Position numbers and translations under genes: made by a program
Notes under the pieces: model-generated
Seen by the model: the letters and a program-made list of their open reading frames with translations, nothing else
What the model was told of the DNA's origin: nothing
Databases searched by the model: none
Assembly: GCA_963753685.1 (NCBI GenBank)
Contig: CAVWDE010000007.1
Span: 124,001-188,000, forward strand
Length of the DNA stretch: 64,000 nucleotides
Direction: 5' to 3'
Source: DATAOG01 sp963753685
GTDB taxonomy: Bacteria > Pseudomonadota > Alphaproteobacteria > Geminicoccales > Geminicoccaceae
Part shown: positions 27,198 to 35,813 of the stretch, piece by piece
Numbering within the stretch: position 1 is the first letter of the stretch
Layout: each line of letters starts with the position of its first letter

Positions 27198-27860
27198 CTA
27201 ACCGGCAGCAGGGTCGGCCGGCAATCGGCGCCAGACGGTGGCGAGCCAGGGTTGCTGGTGGCGGGGTTTGCCGGGCGGTCGATAGTAGTGGTCGAGCAGC
27301 TCGAAGCCCGCGGCCTCCACCAGGCGGCGCCAGGTGGGAAAGTCGAAGAAGCAGGCGTAGCGGCCATCCGCGAAACCTTCCTCGTTGGCCCCGCGCGGGT
27401 TGGAGGCGAACAGCACGCCCGGGGGCCTGAGCGCCGCGCAAAGATCCGCGAGCACCCGCGGCAGCGCCTGGCTCGGGACGTGGAACAGGACCGCGTTGGC
27501 GAAGATACCGTCGAAATGCCCGGCCGGCAGCTCGAGCGCCAGCAGGTCCTGCAGCCAGACCTCGCAGCCGGCGGCCGCCTGCGCCATCTCGACGAACTCC
27601 GGGCAGCCGTCGAGGCCGACCGGCTCATGGCCGAGGTCGCGAAAGGTGATCAGGTCGCGCCCCGGGCCACAGCCGAGATCGAGAATGCGCCGCGGTGGCG
27701 GACCGCCGATCGCCGCGAGCAGCGCGCCGATGTTCTGGCTGACGTCGTGGTCACAGGTCCCGGCGCGATAGGCTTCGGCGAAGCGCCGGTAGTGGGCGAG
27801 CGTGCGCGCGCTGATCTGCCCGAGCTGCTCCCGATCGAAGGGTGGCGCTGGTTGCCGCAT
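27198..27860 (-). CDS. Class I SAM-dependent methyltransferase
   Basis: 220 residues. Motif I RRILDLGCGPGRDLITFRDLGH (about 58-70), acidic PVGLDGCPEFVEMA, then FDGIFANAVLFHVPSQALPRVLADL and RPPGVLFASNPRG: a Methyltransf_11/25 fold. The N-terminal helix LGQISARTLAHYRRFAEAYRAGT DHDVSQNI region is typical of a common alphaproteobacterial family of unknown substrate. Convergent with the EF-hand gene and divergent from dppA. Confidence 0.85.
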   Translation of the reverse strand: MRQPAPPFDREQLGQISARTLAHYRRFAEAYRAGTCDHDVSQNIGALLAAIGGPPPRRILDLGCGPGRDLITFRDLGHEPVGLDGCPEFVEMAQAAAGCEVWLQDLLALELPAGHFDGIFANAVLFHVPSQALPRVLADLCAALRPPGVLFASNPRGANEEGFADGRYACFFDFPTWRRLVEAAGFELLDHYYRPPGKPRHQQPWLATVWRRLPADPAAG

Positions 27861-28028
27861 GCCCCGAGCCTAGCCGATCCGCCAGCACCCGTCAGCCGCG
27901 CGCTGATCGGGATTGGAGGCCAACACCGGCTCGGCAATTGACAAGCCGGGGCGGTTCCCTGCCTAGTAGGAGCAACTGGCGATCCCCGTGGGGTTGCCGA
28001 TCGAGAATGCGAACAGGGAGTGACCCCC

Positions 28029-29627
28029 ATGCTTGATCGTTGGGTCATCGGGAGCTTGGGGCTGGCGCTCGCCGCCGCGCTCACGACCCAGGTCCAGGCC
28101 AAGACCCTGGTCTTCTGCTCCGAGGGCAGCCCCGAGGGCTTCAATCCGCAGCTCTACACCGCCGGCACCACCTTCGATGCCTCCTCGAAGCCGATCTACA
28201 ACCGGCTGGTCGAGTTCGAGCGCGGCACCACCAAGATCGTGCCCGGGCTCGCAAACAGCTGGGACATCTCGGACGACGGCCTCGAATACACCTTCCACCT
28301 GCGCCCCGGCGTCAAGTTCCAGACCACCAAGGACTTCACGCCGTCGCGCGACTTGAATGCCGACGACGTGGTCTGGTCGTTCGAGCGCCAGCTCGACCCG
28401 AACCACCCCTATCACCAGGTGTCGGGCGGCGCTTACGAATATTTCGACAGCATGGACATGCCGAAGCTGCTCAAGGCGGTCGACAAGGTCGACGACCTGA
28501 CCGTGAAGTTCGTGCTCAACCATCCCGAGGCGCCGTTCCTGGCCAATCTCGGGATGGACTTCGCCTCGATCTTCTCGGCCGAGTATGCGCAGAAGATGCT
28601 CGATGCCGGAACGCCCGAACAGGTCGACCTCGACCCGGTCGGCACCGGTCCGTTCCAGCTGGTCGCCTACCAGAAGGACGCGGTGATCCGCTACAAGGCG
28701 AACCCCGACTACTGGGCCGGCAAGGCGGCGATCGACGATCTGGTGTTCGCGATCACACCCGACGCTTCGGTCCGCTGGCAGAAGCTGCAGGCCGGCGAGT
28801 GCCAGGTCATGGCCTACCCGAACCCGGCCGACCTGGACGCGATCCGCGCCAATCCGGACGTCAAGCTTTTGCAGCAGGAGGGCCTGAACGTCGGCTATCT
28901 CGCCTTCAACACCGAGAAGAAGCCGTTCGACGACAAGCGGGTGCGGCAGGCGCTCAACCTGGCGATCAACAAGCAGGCGATCCTGGACGCGGTGTTCCAG
29001 GGCTCGGGCAAGATCGCCAAGAACCCGATCCCGCCCACCATCTGGTCGTACAACGACGCGGTCAAGGACTACCCCTACGATCCCGAGGCCGCCAAGAAGC
29101 TGCTCGCCGAGGCGGGCCTCGCGGACGGCTTCAAGACCAACATCTGGGCGATGCCGGTGCAGCGGCCCTACAATCCGAACGCCAGGCGGATGGCCGAGCT
29201 GATCCAGGCCGACTGGGCTAAGGTCGGCGTCAAGGCCGAGATCGTGACCTACGAGTGGGGCGAATATCTGAAGCGCTCCAAGGAGGGCCAGCACGACACG
29301 GTGCTGCTGGGCTGGACCGGCGACAACGGCGATCCGGACAACTTCCTTTACGTCCTCCTGGGCTGCGCCGCTGCCAAGGATGGCACCAACCGGGCGCGCT
29401 GGTGCTACCAGCCGTTCGACGACCTCCTGATCAAGGCCAAGGAGACCAGCGATGTCGCCGAGCGCACCAAGCTCTACGAGCAGGCCCAGGTGATCTTCAA
29501 GGAGGAGGCGCCCTGGGTCACGATCGCCCATTCGGTGGTCTACGTGCCGGTCGCCAAGCAGGTGGTCGACTACAAGATCGACCCCTTAGGCGCCCACATC
29601 TTCTATGGCGTCGACCTCACGGGCTGA
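28029..29627 (+). CDS. dppA: Peptide ABC transporter substrate-binding protein
   Basis: 532 residues from ATG 28029, with AGGGAG 9 bases upstream (an overlapping GTG at 28020 is inside the ribosome binding site). Signal peptide about 1-24 (ending TTQVQA), then KTLVFCSEGSPEGFNPQLYT and YNRLVEFERGTTKIVPGLA, the SBP_bac_5 signature, and the C-terminal VLLGWTGDNGDPDNFLY of DppA. It binds di- or oligopeptides in the periplasm for the DppBCDF machinery encoded at 31.3-36.8 kb. The partner genes are separated from it by brnTA and an SDR gene. Confidence 0.93.
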   Translation: MLDRWVIGSLGLALAAALTTQVQAKTLVFCSEGSPEGFNPQLYTAGTTFDASSKPIYNRLVEFERGTTKIVPGLANSWDISDDGLEYTFHLRPGVKFQTTKDFTPSRDLNADDVVWSFERQLDPNHPYHQVSGGAYEYFDSMDMPKLLKAVDKVDDLTVKFVLNHPEAPFLANLGMDFASIFSAEYAQKMLDAGTPEQVDLDPVGTGPFQLVAYQKDAVIRYKANPDYWAGKAAIDDLVFAITPDASVRWQKLQAGECQVMAYPNPADLDAIRANPDVKLLQQEGLNVGYLAFNTEKKPFDDKRVRQALNLAINKQAILDAVFQGSGKIAKNPIPPTIWSYNDAVKDYPYDPEAAKKLLAEAGLADGFKTNIWAMPVQRPYNPNARRMAELIQADWAKVGVKAEIVTYEWGEYLKRSKEGQHDTVLLGWTGDNGDPDNFLYVLLGCAAAKDGTNRARWCYQPFDDLLIKAKETSDVAERTKLYEQAQVIFKEEAPWVTIAHSVVYVPVAKQVVDYKIDPLGAHIFYGVDLTG

Positions 29628-29661
29628 AGTCGGCGGCGCCGACCGGCCGAATTTCGCGATC

Positions 29662-29686
29662 GGGGGCGACCACGGCGGTCGTCCCC
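29662..29686 (+). terminator. Intercistronic hairpin after dppA
   Basis: GGGGGCGACC (29662-29671) pairs with GGTCGTCCCC (29677-29686), one G-T pair, loop ACGGC, 35 bases after the dppA stop. No T tract follows, so it may be an mRNA-stabilising hairpin that raises dppA expression over downstream genes, rather than a complete terminator. Confidence 0.4.
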
Positions 29687-29760
29687 GGTCCCTGGCCGGT
29701 GGGGCAATCAGGAGCAGTCGGCGCTCGACGAGAAGCGCATGCCGCGGTCGCGCTGCCGGG

Positions 29761-30033
29761 CTACTTCCGATGCGCCTCCATGTAGGCGCGCAGGACCGCG
29801 TTCATGCGGGTCAGGTGGCGCGGGCCCTGCGCCTTGAACCACTCCAGCACGTCCTGGTCGAGGCGCAGATGCACCGACTTCTTCCCGGTCGGCAACACGA
29901 GGCGCGCCTTCTGCCAGAACTCCTCGTCGAGCTCATACTCCGGCGCATCCGGGCGCGTCGGCGTGTAGTCGCCACGCGCGCGCATCTCCTTAAGCTCGGC
30001 CAGAGAATAACGCCTGATATCTTCTTCGGCCAC
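29761..30033 (-). CDS. brnA: BrnA antitoxin
   Basis: 90 residues from GTG 30033, which has GGAGGG at proper spacing; a TTG at 30042 abuts the ribosome binding site. IRRYSLAELKEMRARGDYTPT is the conserved BrnA N-terminus, followed by FWQKARLVLP, and KSVHLRLDQDVLEWFKAQG is the ribbon-helix-helix DNA-binding part. BrnA neutralises BrnT and represses the operon. The gene overlaps the end of brnT by 44 bases, the usual arrangement. The pair lies antisense between dppA and the rest of the peptide-transporter genes. Confidence 0.92.
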   Translation of the reverse strand: MAEEDIRRYSLAELKEMRARGDYTPTRPDAPEYELDEEFWQKARLVLPTGKKSVHLRLDQDVLEWFKAQGPRHLTRMNAVLRAYMEAHRK

Positions 30034-30274
30034 GTTCGCCAACCCTCCACGCGCTGATGATCCGGCGATTCCTGCCCCGCCAAGTGTAGGTCACGACGAA
30101 AAACTCGTCGCTCACCCGCCCGATCGCCCGGTATCTGGTCTCGCCATAGTCGGCCCGCTCGTCCTTCGCTTCGAGCACGACGTCCTGGAAAATGTCGGCG
30201 GCGAGACGGAAATCGACACCGCGCTCGGCGAGGTTGCGCTGCCGCTTGTCCTCGTCCCACTCGAACCCATCCAT
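29990..30274 (-). CDS. brnT: BrnT ribonuclease toxin
   Basis: 94 residues from ATG 30274 (an in-frame GTG is at 30301). The family signature is complete: FEWDEDKRQRNLAERGVDF, the acidic AADIFQDVVLEAKDERADYGETRYRAIGRV, and the active-site strand FFVVTYTWRGRNRRIISAWRV. BrnT is a RelE-like RNase. Just upstream are GTGTCCA and GTGTACCA half-sites (30285-30303 region) that could be BrnA operators; that is a guess. It is divergent from the SDR gene. Confidence 0.92.
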   Translation of the reverse strand: MDGFEWDEDKRQRNLAERGVDFRLAADIFQDVVLEAKDERADYGETRYRAIGRVSDEFFVVTYTWRGRNRRIISAWRVGERGRRRYQALFSGRA

Positions 30275-30320
30275 CGAGATATGGTACACTTCTGTGGACA
30301 CGGCAACAACGGCAGAACCT

Positions 30321-30343
30321 GGGCTGCCTTTTTGGGGCGGCCC
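30321..30343. other. Hairpin between brnT and the SDR gene
   Basis: GGGCTGCC (30321-30328) pairs with GGCGGCCC (30336-30343), one T-G pair, loop TTTTTGG. It sits in the divergent promoter region; role unknown. Confidence 0.3.
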
Positions 30344-30417
30344 TTGACGGGCCGGTGCGAGATGGTTGATCCCTGGCTCAGCGCAACATGATCACAGAAC
30401 GGACGGGAGGAAGCCGC

Positions 30418-31176
30418 ATGGCAGGGAAAGAGCTCGAGGGCAGGACCGCGCTGGTGACCGGCGGCGCGCGTGGCATCGGACGCGCGACCTGCGTGCGCTT
30501 GGCCCGGGAAGGCGCCAAGGTTGCGATCAACTATGCCCGGAACGAAAGCGCCGCACGCGAGGCGCAGCGCCTGGTCGAGGCCGAAGGCGCGCAATGCATG
30601 ATCGTGCCGGCGGACGTTTCCGACCCGGATGCCGTGGCGGGGATGGTGGCAAAGACGGAAAAAACGCTCGGGCCGATCGATCTGCTGGTGACCAGCGCCG
30701 GCATCGCGCCGGACGAGACCCGGGGCCAGGTCGCCTACGAGGTCTGGCGGCGGACCATGGCGGTCAACCTCGATGGCACGTTCCTCTCGATCATGGCGGT
30801 CAAGGACGGCATGATCGCGCGCGGCTTCGGGCGGATCGTGTGCCTGGCCTCGATCGCCGGGCTCAGGCCACGGGCGGCGATGCTCGCCTACAGCACGTCC
30901 AAGGCGGGCGTGGTCGCGTTCGCGCGCAGCTGCTCCGAGGCGTTCGCGCCCGCGATCCGGATCAACACCATCGCACCTGGCCTGATCGACACCGACATGC
31001 CGGCCGCCTCGCTCGATGCGGCGACCCGCCAGCGGATGATCGATGCCACGCCCCTGAAACGGATCGGCCGGGCCGAGGAAATGGCCGAGCTCGCCCTGTT
31101 CCTCTTGTCCGAGCGCTCGAGCTACACCACCGGCCAAGTGTACGTCGCCGACGGCGGCCGGGTCACCCTGCCGTAG
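30418..31176 (+). CDS. SDR family oxidoreductase (FabG-like)
   Basis: 252 residues from ATG 30418, which follows GGGAGGAAG; the upstream ATG 30388 has no such site. NAD(P)-binding TGGARGIG (15-22), the NAG-like motif TSAG (92-95), catalytic Ser145, and Tyr158-x3-Lys162 in YSTSKAG are all present. The C-terminus ends in the usual VYVADGGRVTLP. It resembles 3-oxoacyl-ACP reductases and sugar dehydrogenases; the substrate is unknown. It lies inside the dpp operon but is not a usual member, so it may have arrived with the adjacent brnTA. Confidence 0.88.
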   Translation: MAGKELEGRTALVTGGARGIGRATCVRLAREGAKVAINYARNESAAREAQRLVEAEGAQCMIVPADVSDPDAVAGMVAKTEKTLGPIDLLVTSAGIAPDETRGQVAYEVWRRTMAVNLDGTFLSIMAVKDGMIARGFGRIVCLASIAGLRPRAAMLAYSTSKAGVVAFARSCSEAFAPAIRINTIAPGLIDTDMPAASLDAATRQRMIDATPLKRIGRAEEMAELALFLLSERSSYTTGQVYVADGGRVTLP

Positions 31177-31341
31177 CCGCGCTGCCACTGCGCGAAATGG
31201 CGCGACGGCGGTGGAGGCTGGCGACATGACGGCCAGCTTGGGCGGGGCTGAGGCGTCCGGCTGAGCCGCTGGCTCCCCTCGGGTCAGGCTCGCGCGTCAG
31301 GCATTGACGCGGCGAGGTGCCGGCAGTCTGATATCCGGATC

Positions 31342-32352
31342 ATGTTCCGGTTCATCGTGGCCAGGCTCGCGGTCCTGATCCCGACCTTCCTCGGGGTGAC
31401 CATCGTCGCCTTCGCGCTGATCCGGCTGATCCCGGGCGATCCGGTCGAGCTCCTGGTCGGCGAGCGCGGCCTCACCGCCGAGCGCCATGCCGCGCTCATG
31501 GCCAAGCTCGGCCTCGACAAGCCGCTCTGGCAACAGTACGCGGGCTACCTCGACGGACTAGCGCACGGCGATCTCGGCCGCTCGATCAGCTCCCGCGTGC
31601 CGGTGCTGTCCGAGTTCCTGACCCGGTTCCCGGCGACCGTCGAGCTCTCGGTCTGCGCGCTCGCCCTCGCCATGCTGATCGGCCTGCCGGCCGGGATCGT
31701 CGCCGGCGTCCGCCGCGGCTCGGTCTTCGACCAGGCGCTGATGGGGATCTCGCTGACCGGCTACTCGATGCCGATCTTCTGGTGGGGCCTGCTGACGATC
31801 ATCCTGTTCTCCAACAAGCTGCACTGGACGCCGGTCTCCGGGCGGATCGACGTGCTCTACTTCTTCCCGCCGGTCACCGGCTTCATGCTGATCGACAGCC
31901 TGCTCTCGGGCCAGGCGGGCGCGTTCCGGTCGGCGGCCAGCCACCTGATCCTGCCGGCGGTGGTCCTCGGCACGGTGCCGCTCGCGGTGATCGCGCGCCA
32001 GACCCGCTCGGCGATGCTGGAAGTGCTGAACGAGGACTACGTGCGCACCGCGCGCGCCAAGGGCCTGCCGCCCTGGCGGATCGTCGGCCTGCATGCGCTG
32101 CGCAACGCCCTGATCCCGGTGGTGACGGTGATCGGCCTGCAGGTCGGCCTCCTGTTTTCCGGCGCGATCCTGACCGAGACCATCTTCGCCTGGCCCGGGA
32201 TCGGCAAATGGCTGATCGATTCGATCGCGCGCCGGGACTATCCCTCGGTCCAGGGCGGCGTGCTGCTGGTCGCGACCATGATCATGATCGTCAACCTGCT
32301 GGTCGATCTGCTCTATGGCCTGATCAACCCGCGCATCCGGCACGCGCGCTGA
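31342..32352 (+). CDS. dppB: Peptide ABC transporter permease
   Basis: 336 residues. N-terminal MFRFIVARLAVLIPTFLGVTIVAFALIRL then IPGDPVELLVGERG, six membrane segments, and the EAA loop DYVRTARAKGLPPWRIVGLHALRNALIP near 230. Family: DppB/OppB. It pairs with DppC, whose gene starts 9 bases downstream. Confidence 0.93.
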   Translation: MFRFIVARLAVLIPTFLGVTIVAFALIRLIPGDPVELLVGERGLTAERHAALMAKLGLDKPLWQQYAGYLDGLAHGDLGRSISSRVPVLSEFLTRFPATVELSVCALALAMLIGLPAGIVAGVRRGSVFDQALMGISLTGYSMPIFWWGLLTIILFSNKLHWTPVSGRIDVLYFFPPVTGFMLIDSLLSGQAGAFRSAASHLILPAVVLGTVPLAVIARQTRSAMLEVLNEDYVRTARAKGLPPWRIVGLHALRNALIPVVTVIGLQVGLLFSGAILTETIFAWPGIGKWLIDSIARRDYPSVQGGVLLVATMIMIVNLLVDLLYGLINPRIRHAR

Positions 32353-32361
32353 GCTCCGGCG

Positions 32362-33282
32362 ATGGCGATCCGGCTCGACACCGCCAGCCCCCCGGCCGCC
32401 GCCGCGACCGGCCCGGCGCCGCCCGGACCGCTGCGCGAGTTCTGGCACTATTTCAGCGAGAACCGGGGTGCGGTCGGCGGTCTGGCGGTGATCGTGGTCG
32501 TGGTCCTGGCCGCCGTGTTCGCCGACCAGGTCGCACCCCACCCGCCGGCCGAGCAGTACCGCGAGCATTTCCTCAGCCCCCCGGTCTGGATGGCAGGCGG
32601 CTCGGCGGATTTCCTGCTCGGCACCGATGCGGTCGGCCGCGACATCCTCTCACGGATCATCCACGGCGCCCGCTATTCCCTGGTCATCGGTCTGATCGCG
32701 GTCACGCTCTCGCTCTCGGCGGGCATCGGCCTCGGGCTGGTCGCGGGCTTCTGCCGCGGCTTCGTCGAGACCCTGATCATGCGCTTCATGGACATCCTGC
32801 TGGCGCTGCCGAGCCTCCTGCTGGCGATCGTGGTCGTGGCGATCCTCGGGCCCGGCCTCACCAACGTCATGATCGCGGTCGCGATCGTCTATCTGCCGCA
32901 CTACACGCGCCTGACCCGCGCCGCGGTGATCGGCGAGCAGTCGAAGGACTACGTCACCGCCAGCCGGGTGAGTGGCGCCGGCATGCTCCGCCTGATGTTC
33001 GCAACCGTGCTGCCGAACTGCATGGCGCCGCTGATCGTGCAGGCGACGCTCGGCTTTTCGAACGCGATCCTGGACGCCTCGGCGCTCGGTTTCCTCGGAC
33101 TCGGCGCCCAGCCGCCGACCCCGGAATGGGGCACCATGCTCGCGGACGCGCGCGAGTTCGTGCTGCGCGCCTGGTGGGTCGTGACGTTCCCCGGCCTCGC
33201 GATCCTGATCACGGTGCTGGCCTTCAACCTGATGGGCGATGGCCTGCGCGACGCCCTCGACCCCAAGCTCAAGCGGAGCTGA
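32362..33282 (+). CDS. dppC: Peptide ABC transporter permease
   Basis: 306 residues. OppC_N-type N-terminus (LREFWHYFSENRGAVGGLAVIVVVVLAAVFAD), LLGTDAVGRDILSRIIHGARYSL, and the EAA loop KDYVTASRVSGAGMLRLMFATVLPN. Family: DppC/OppC. In a compact operon the ATPases would follow directly. Here almost 800 bases with two stem-loop repeats intervene before dppD. Confidence 0.93.
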   Translation: MAIRLDTASPPAAAATGPAPPGPLREFWHYFSENRGAVGGLAVIVVVVLAAVFADQVAPHPPAEQYREHFLSPPVWMAGGSADFLLGTDAVGRDILSRIIHGARYSLVIGLIAVTLSLSAGIGLGLVAGFCRGFVETLIMRFMDILLALPSLLLAIVVVAILGPGLTNVMIAVAIVYLPHYTRLTRAAVIGEQSKDYVTASRVSGAGMLRLMFATVLPNCMAPLIVQATLGFSNAILDASALGFLGLGAQPPTPEWGTMLADAREFVLRAWWVVTFPGLAILITVLAFNLMGDGLRDALDPKLKRS

Positions 33283-33433
33283 GGCGATGACGGCCCGCCA
33301 CCCCAAGGAGGCCATCTGCGGACTTGCTCCGGGCCCCAGCTTTGACGGCAGCATCGGCATGGACGGCCGGTTTCAGGCCAGGGCTGGCCTGCTGACCGTT
33401 CGTCAACCCTCGACCCCCGGCTTCGCTTCATCC

Positions 33434-33560
33434 GATGGCCTATGCGACCGTGGGACTCCATACCCTCGGGCTGCCTGCAGCGCGGACGGAGTCCCAGGGT
33501 CGCATGGACCACCCGAAGCCAGCGTTAACGAGCCATCGTTAACGTCCGGTTACCCTGCCG
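33434..33560 (+). repeat. Long stem-loop repeat, copy 1
   Basis: Arms 33436-33459 and 33488-33511 (core GCGACCGTGGGACTCC / GGAGTCCCAGGGTCGC) form a 24-bp stem with few mismatches and a 28-base loop. A conserved tail follows (CCGAAGCCAGCGTTAA, then CCATCGTTAAC, then GGTTACC). Copy 2 lies 320 bases downstream and copy 3 at 50.7 kb. Confidence 0.85.
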
Positions 33561-33752
33561 ACGGGATTCGACACGCGGACAACCGCTCCGACCGGCCGGG
33601 CATGTGTCGATCGCCGAGCAGGCCCGCCTGCGGCAGCCCGAAAGGCCCATCAGCACGCAGATCTCGCGTCATGCGTCGATGACGGAGCAAGCCCGCTTGC
33701 GACTGTCGCGTTCGCCATTCGCCAAGTTTCGGCCGCTAGCGTGCCGCGGTTC

Positions 33753-33878
33753 GATGGTCCATGCGACCGTGGGACTCCTTCCCGTCCGGTTGCCCGTGGC
33801 GCGGACGGAGTCCCAGGGTCGCATGGACCATCCGAAGCCAGCGTTAAGGAACCATCGTTAACAATTCGTTACCGTCCC
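33753..33878 (+). repeat. Long stem-loop repeat, copy 2
   Basis: Arms 33755-33778 and 33807-33830, nearly perfect over 24 bp. The tail (33831-33862 and on to CGTTACCGTCC) matches copy 1 closely, including CCGAAGCCAGCGTTAA and CCATCGTTAAC. In both copies the tail ends in TTAA-N7-TTAC. Confidence 0.85.
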
Positions 33879-34071
33879 GGCTCCTCTCCTTGCCATGACC
33901 GTCCGCAGGGTCGGCCTTGCCATGACCGGGGCGACGATCCGGCTTGCCACGAGCGGGCCGAGCCGCGCGTCTTGGCCCCGGGCGCGGTGGTCGCCCGGCG
34001 TTTCCGCTCTTGCTCGGGCCTCGCCGAACGAGCGGCCGCGGGCCACGCCCGGCGAGCGCGGCTGACCGCCC

Positions 34072-35064
34072 GTGGCGCTGCTCGAGATCCGCAACCTCAC
34101 GGTCGAGTTCCCGACCTTCAGCGGGCCGTTCAAGGCGGTCGACGGGATCGATCTCGAGGTCGACCAGGGCGAGATGGTCGCGATCGTCGGCGAGTCCGGC
34201 TCGGGCAAGAGCGTGCTCATGCTCGCGGTCATGGGGCTTTTGCCCTGGACCGCCCGGGTCAGCGCCGACCGCCTGACCTTCGGCGGGCAGAACCTGCTCG
34301 GCCTGTCGGCCGGCGCGCGGCGCCGGATCATCGGCAAGGACATGGCGATGGTCTTCCAGGAGCCGATGACCTCGCTCAACCCCTGCTTCACGGTCGCCTT
34401 CCAGCTGACCGAAGCGATCCAGGTGCACGAGGGCGGCAGCCGTGCGGAGCGGCGGCGGCGGGCGCTCGAGCTGCTCGATCAGGTCGGCATCCCGGCGCCA
34501 GCCGAGCGCCTCGGGGCCTTCCCGCACCAGCTCTCGGGCGGCATGAGCCAGCGGGTCATGATCGCGATGGCGATCGCCTGCAACCCGCGCCTCTTGATCG
34601 CCGACGAGCCGACCACGGCCCTCGACGTCACGATCCAGGCGCAGATCCTGGACCTCCTGCTCGATCTGCAGCAAAAGCGGGGCATGGCGCTGATCCTGAT
34701 CACCCACGACATGGGGGTGGTCGCCGAGACCGCGAAGCGCGTGGTCGTGCAGTACGCCGGCCAGCAGGCCGAGATGCAGGACGTGCAGGGCCTGTTCGCC
34801 GACCCCCAGCACCCGTACACGGCGGCCCTCCTGAACGCCCTGCCCGAGCGCTGCCACGAGCGCATCCTGCCGACCATCGCGGGCCTCGTGCCGGGCGCCG
34901 GCGATCGCCCGTCGGGCTGCCTGTTCCATCCGCGCTGCGCGTTCGCAACCGCGCGCTGCACGGCCGAGGAACCACGCTTCGCCAAAGGCCCGCGCGGCCT
35001 AGTCCGCTGCCACTACCCGCTAACTGGCGAGCGCCCGGCCGGGCATCCCCGCTATGCGCAGTGA
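34072..35064 (+). CDS. dppD: Peptide ABC transporter ATP-binding protein
   Basis: 330 residues from GTG 34072, the only in-frame start that gives the standard N-terminus LLEIRNLTVEFPT. Walker A GESGSGKS (about 42-49), Q-loop MVFQEPMTSLNP, signature LSGGMSQRVMIAMAI, Walker B LLIADEPTTALD and the H-loop ITHDMG are intact. The C-terminal oligopeptide-ABC extension with a Cys cluster (CLFHPRCAFATARC) is present; in DppD/OppD this binds an Fe-S cluster or metal. Confidence 0.94.
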   Translation: MALLEIRNLTVEFPTFSGPFKAVDGIDLEVDQGEMVAIVGESGSGKSVLMLAVMGLLPWTARVSADRLTFGGQNLLGLSAGARRRIIGKDMAMVFQEPMTSLNPCFTVAFQLTEAIQVHEGGSRAERRRRALELLDQVGIPAPAERLGAFPHQLSGGMSQRVMIAMAIACNPRLLIADEPTTALDVTIQAQILDLLLDLQQKRGMALILITHDMGVVAETAKRVVVQYAGQQAEMQDVQGLFADPQHPYTAALLNALPERCHERILPTIAGLVPGAGDRPSGCLFHPRCAFATARCTAEEPRFAKGPRGLVRCHYPLTGERPAGHPRYAQ

Positions 35065-35080
35065 GGCGGGTGTGTCGGGA

Positions 35081-35512
35081 TCAGGCGGCCGGGCGCACCG
35101 TCACCTCGAGCCGCACCCCGAGCTCGGCCAGGGCCCGCTCCAGTTGGCCAAGGTACGTGCGCCGCTTCAGATGCAGCAGCGCGTGCACGACCTTCTCGGC
35201 CACGCCCAGGCGCCGCGCGAGCTCCGCCTCACTGATCCCCTGCTCGCGCATCGCGCCGTACAATGCCAGCTTTGCAGCCACCAATGGCGGCACCGGGACC
35301 ATCGTCCGACCCCTGGCCGGCCCCGGCTTCGGAAGGGACTTTCCCGCCCGGACATAGCAGTTCAGAGCGGTTACCAGGCAATCCTCGGCGAGATGGAGCG
35401 CCTCGACCTCGTTGTCGCCCCAGGTCAGCGCCTCCGGCACGTCAGGAAACGACACGTTGATCGCGGACCCATCAGGTTCCGGATCGAGGACGACGGGATA
35501 GGCGTACCGCAT
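35081..35512 (-). CDS. hicB: HicB-family antitoxin with HTH domain
   Basis: 143 residues from ATG 35512 (GGGGAG 11 bases upstream; a TTG at 35530 overlaps the hicA stop). HicB fold: YAYPVVLDPEPDGSAINVSFPDVPEALTWGD, then a helix with EALHLAEDCL. The C-terminal half is an XRE-like helix-turn-helix (AMREQGISEAELARRLGVAEKVVHALL), a different DNA-binding domain from that of the first HicB. It should repress its own promoter and neutralise HicA. It is antisense to, and between, dppD and dppF. Confidence 0.9.
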   Translation of the reverse strand: MRYAYPVVLDPEPDGSAINVSFPDVPEALTWGDNEVEALHLAEDCLVTALNCYVRAGKSLPKPGPARGRTMVPVPPLVAAKLALYGAMREQGISEAELARRLGVAEKVVHALLHLKRRTYLGQLERALAELGVRLEVTVRPAA

Positions 35513-35526
35513 CGGAGGAGCTCCCC

Positions 35527-35741
35527 TCAAAAGTCTCGCGGATCGATGCCCAGCTGGGACAGCATGTTGCGGAGGTGCCTTTGGGAATCTCCTTCTGGCG
35601 TGACGATCGCAGGGTGGTTTCGCGCTCCCCGAATTTTATGGCCCCATGGCCGCCTTTGCCGCCCGTGGGATCAAACGCGAAGTCCAGATGCCGCCGGCTG
35701 GCCAGCTTTCGCAGTTTGCGCAGCAGCTCGTTACCGCTCAC
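35527..35741 (-). pseudogene. hicA: HicA-family toxin, one-base frameshift
   Basis: GTG 35741 opens a HicA frame (GNELLRKLRKLASRRHLDF, catalytic His32 in GKGGHGAIKFG, and QKEIPKGT). After this the current frame is nonsense and runs over hicB. Restoring one C at about 35571-35577 (ACCTCC to ACCCTCC) continues with LRNMLSQLGIDPRDF and a TGA at 35527-35529. That gives a perfect 71-residue HicA ending 14 bases before hicB. So the toxin is either inactivated by a one-base deletion or misread in the assembly. The antitoxin is intact. Confidence 0.8.
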
Positions 35742-35813
35742 CGCGTACAGATCTCAGCTGCGGCGGCACGCGTCAAGGCACCGCCGCGGCCGAGCCTCGT
35801 GGGCACCCATGCT

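Larger units (their letters stand above)
33283..34071. other. 790-base intercistronic stretch carrying two long stem-loop repeats
   Basis: Separates dppC from dppD. It holds the two repeat copies listed separately. Between them, a short imperfect duplication encodes a similar heptamer (EQARLRQ at about 33615 and EQARLRL at about 33685) in a frame I do not regard as a gene. After the second copy, 33880-34070 has no clear feature. Confidence 0.6.

Noticed and set aside
33604..33861. Short frame with repeated EQARLR peptide between the two stem-loop copies
   Set aside because: It runs through a stem-loop arm, has poor codon bias and no start signal; the peptide repeat reflects DNA-level duplication.
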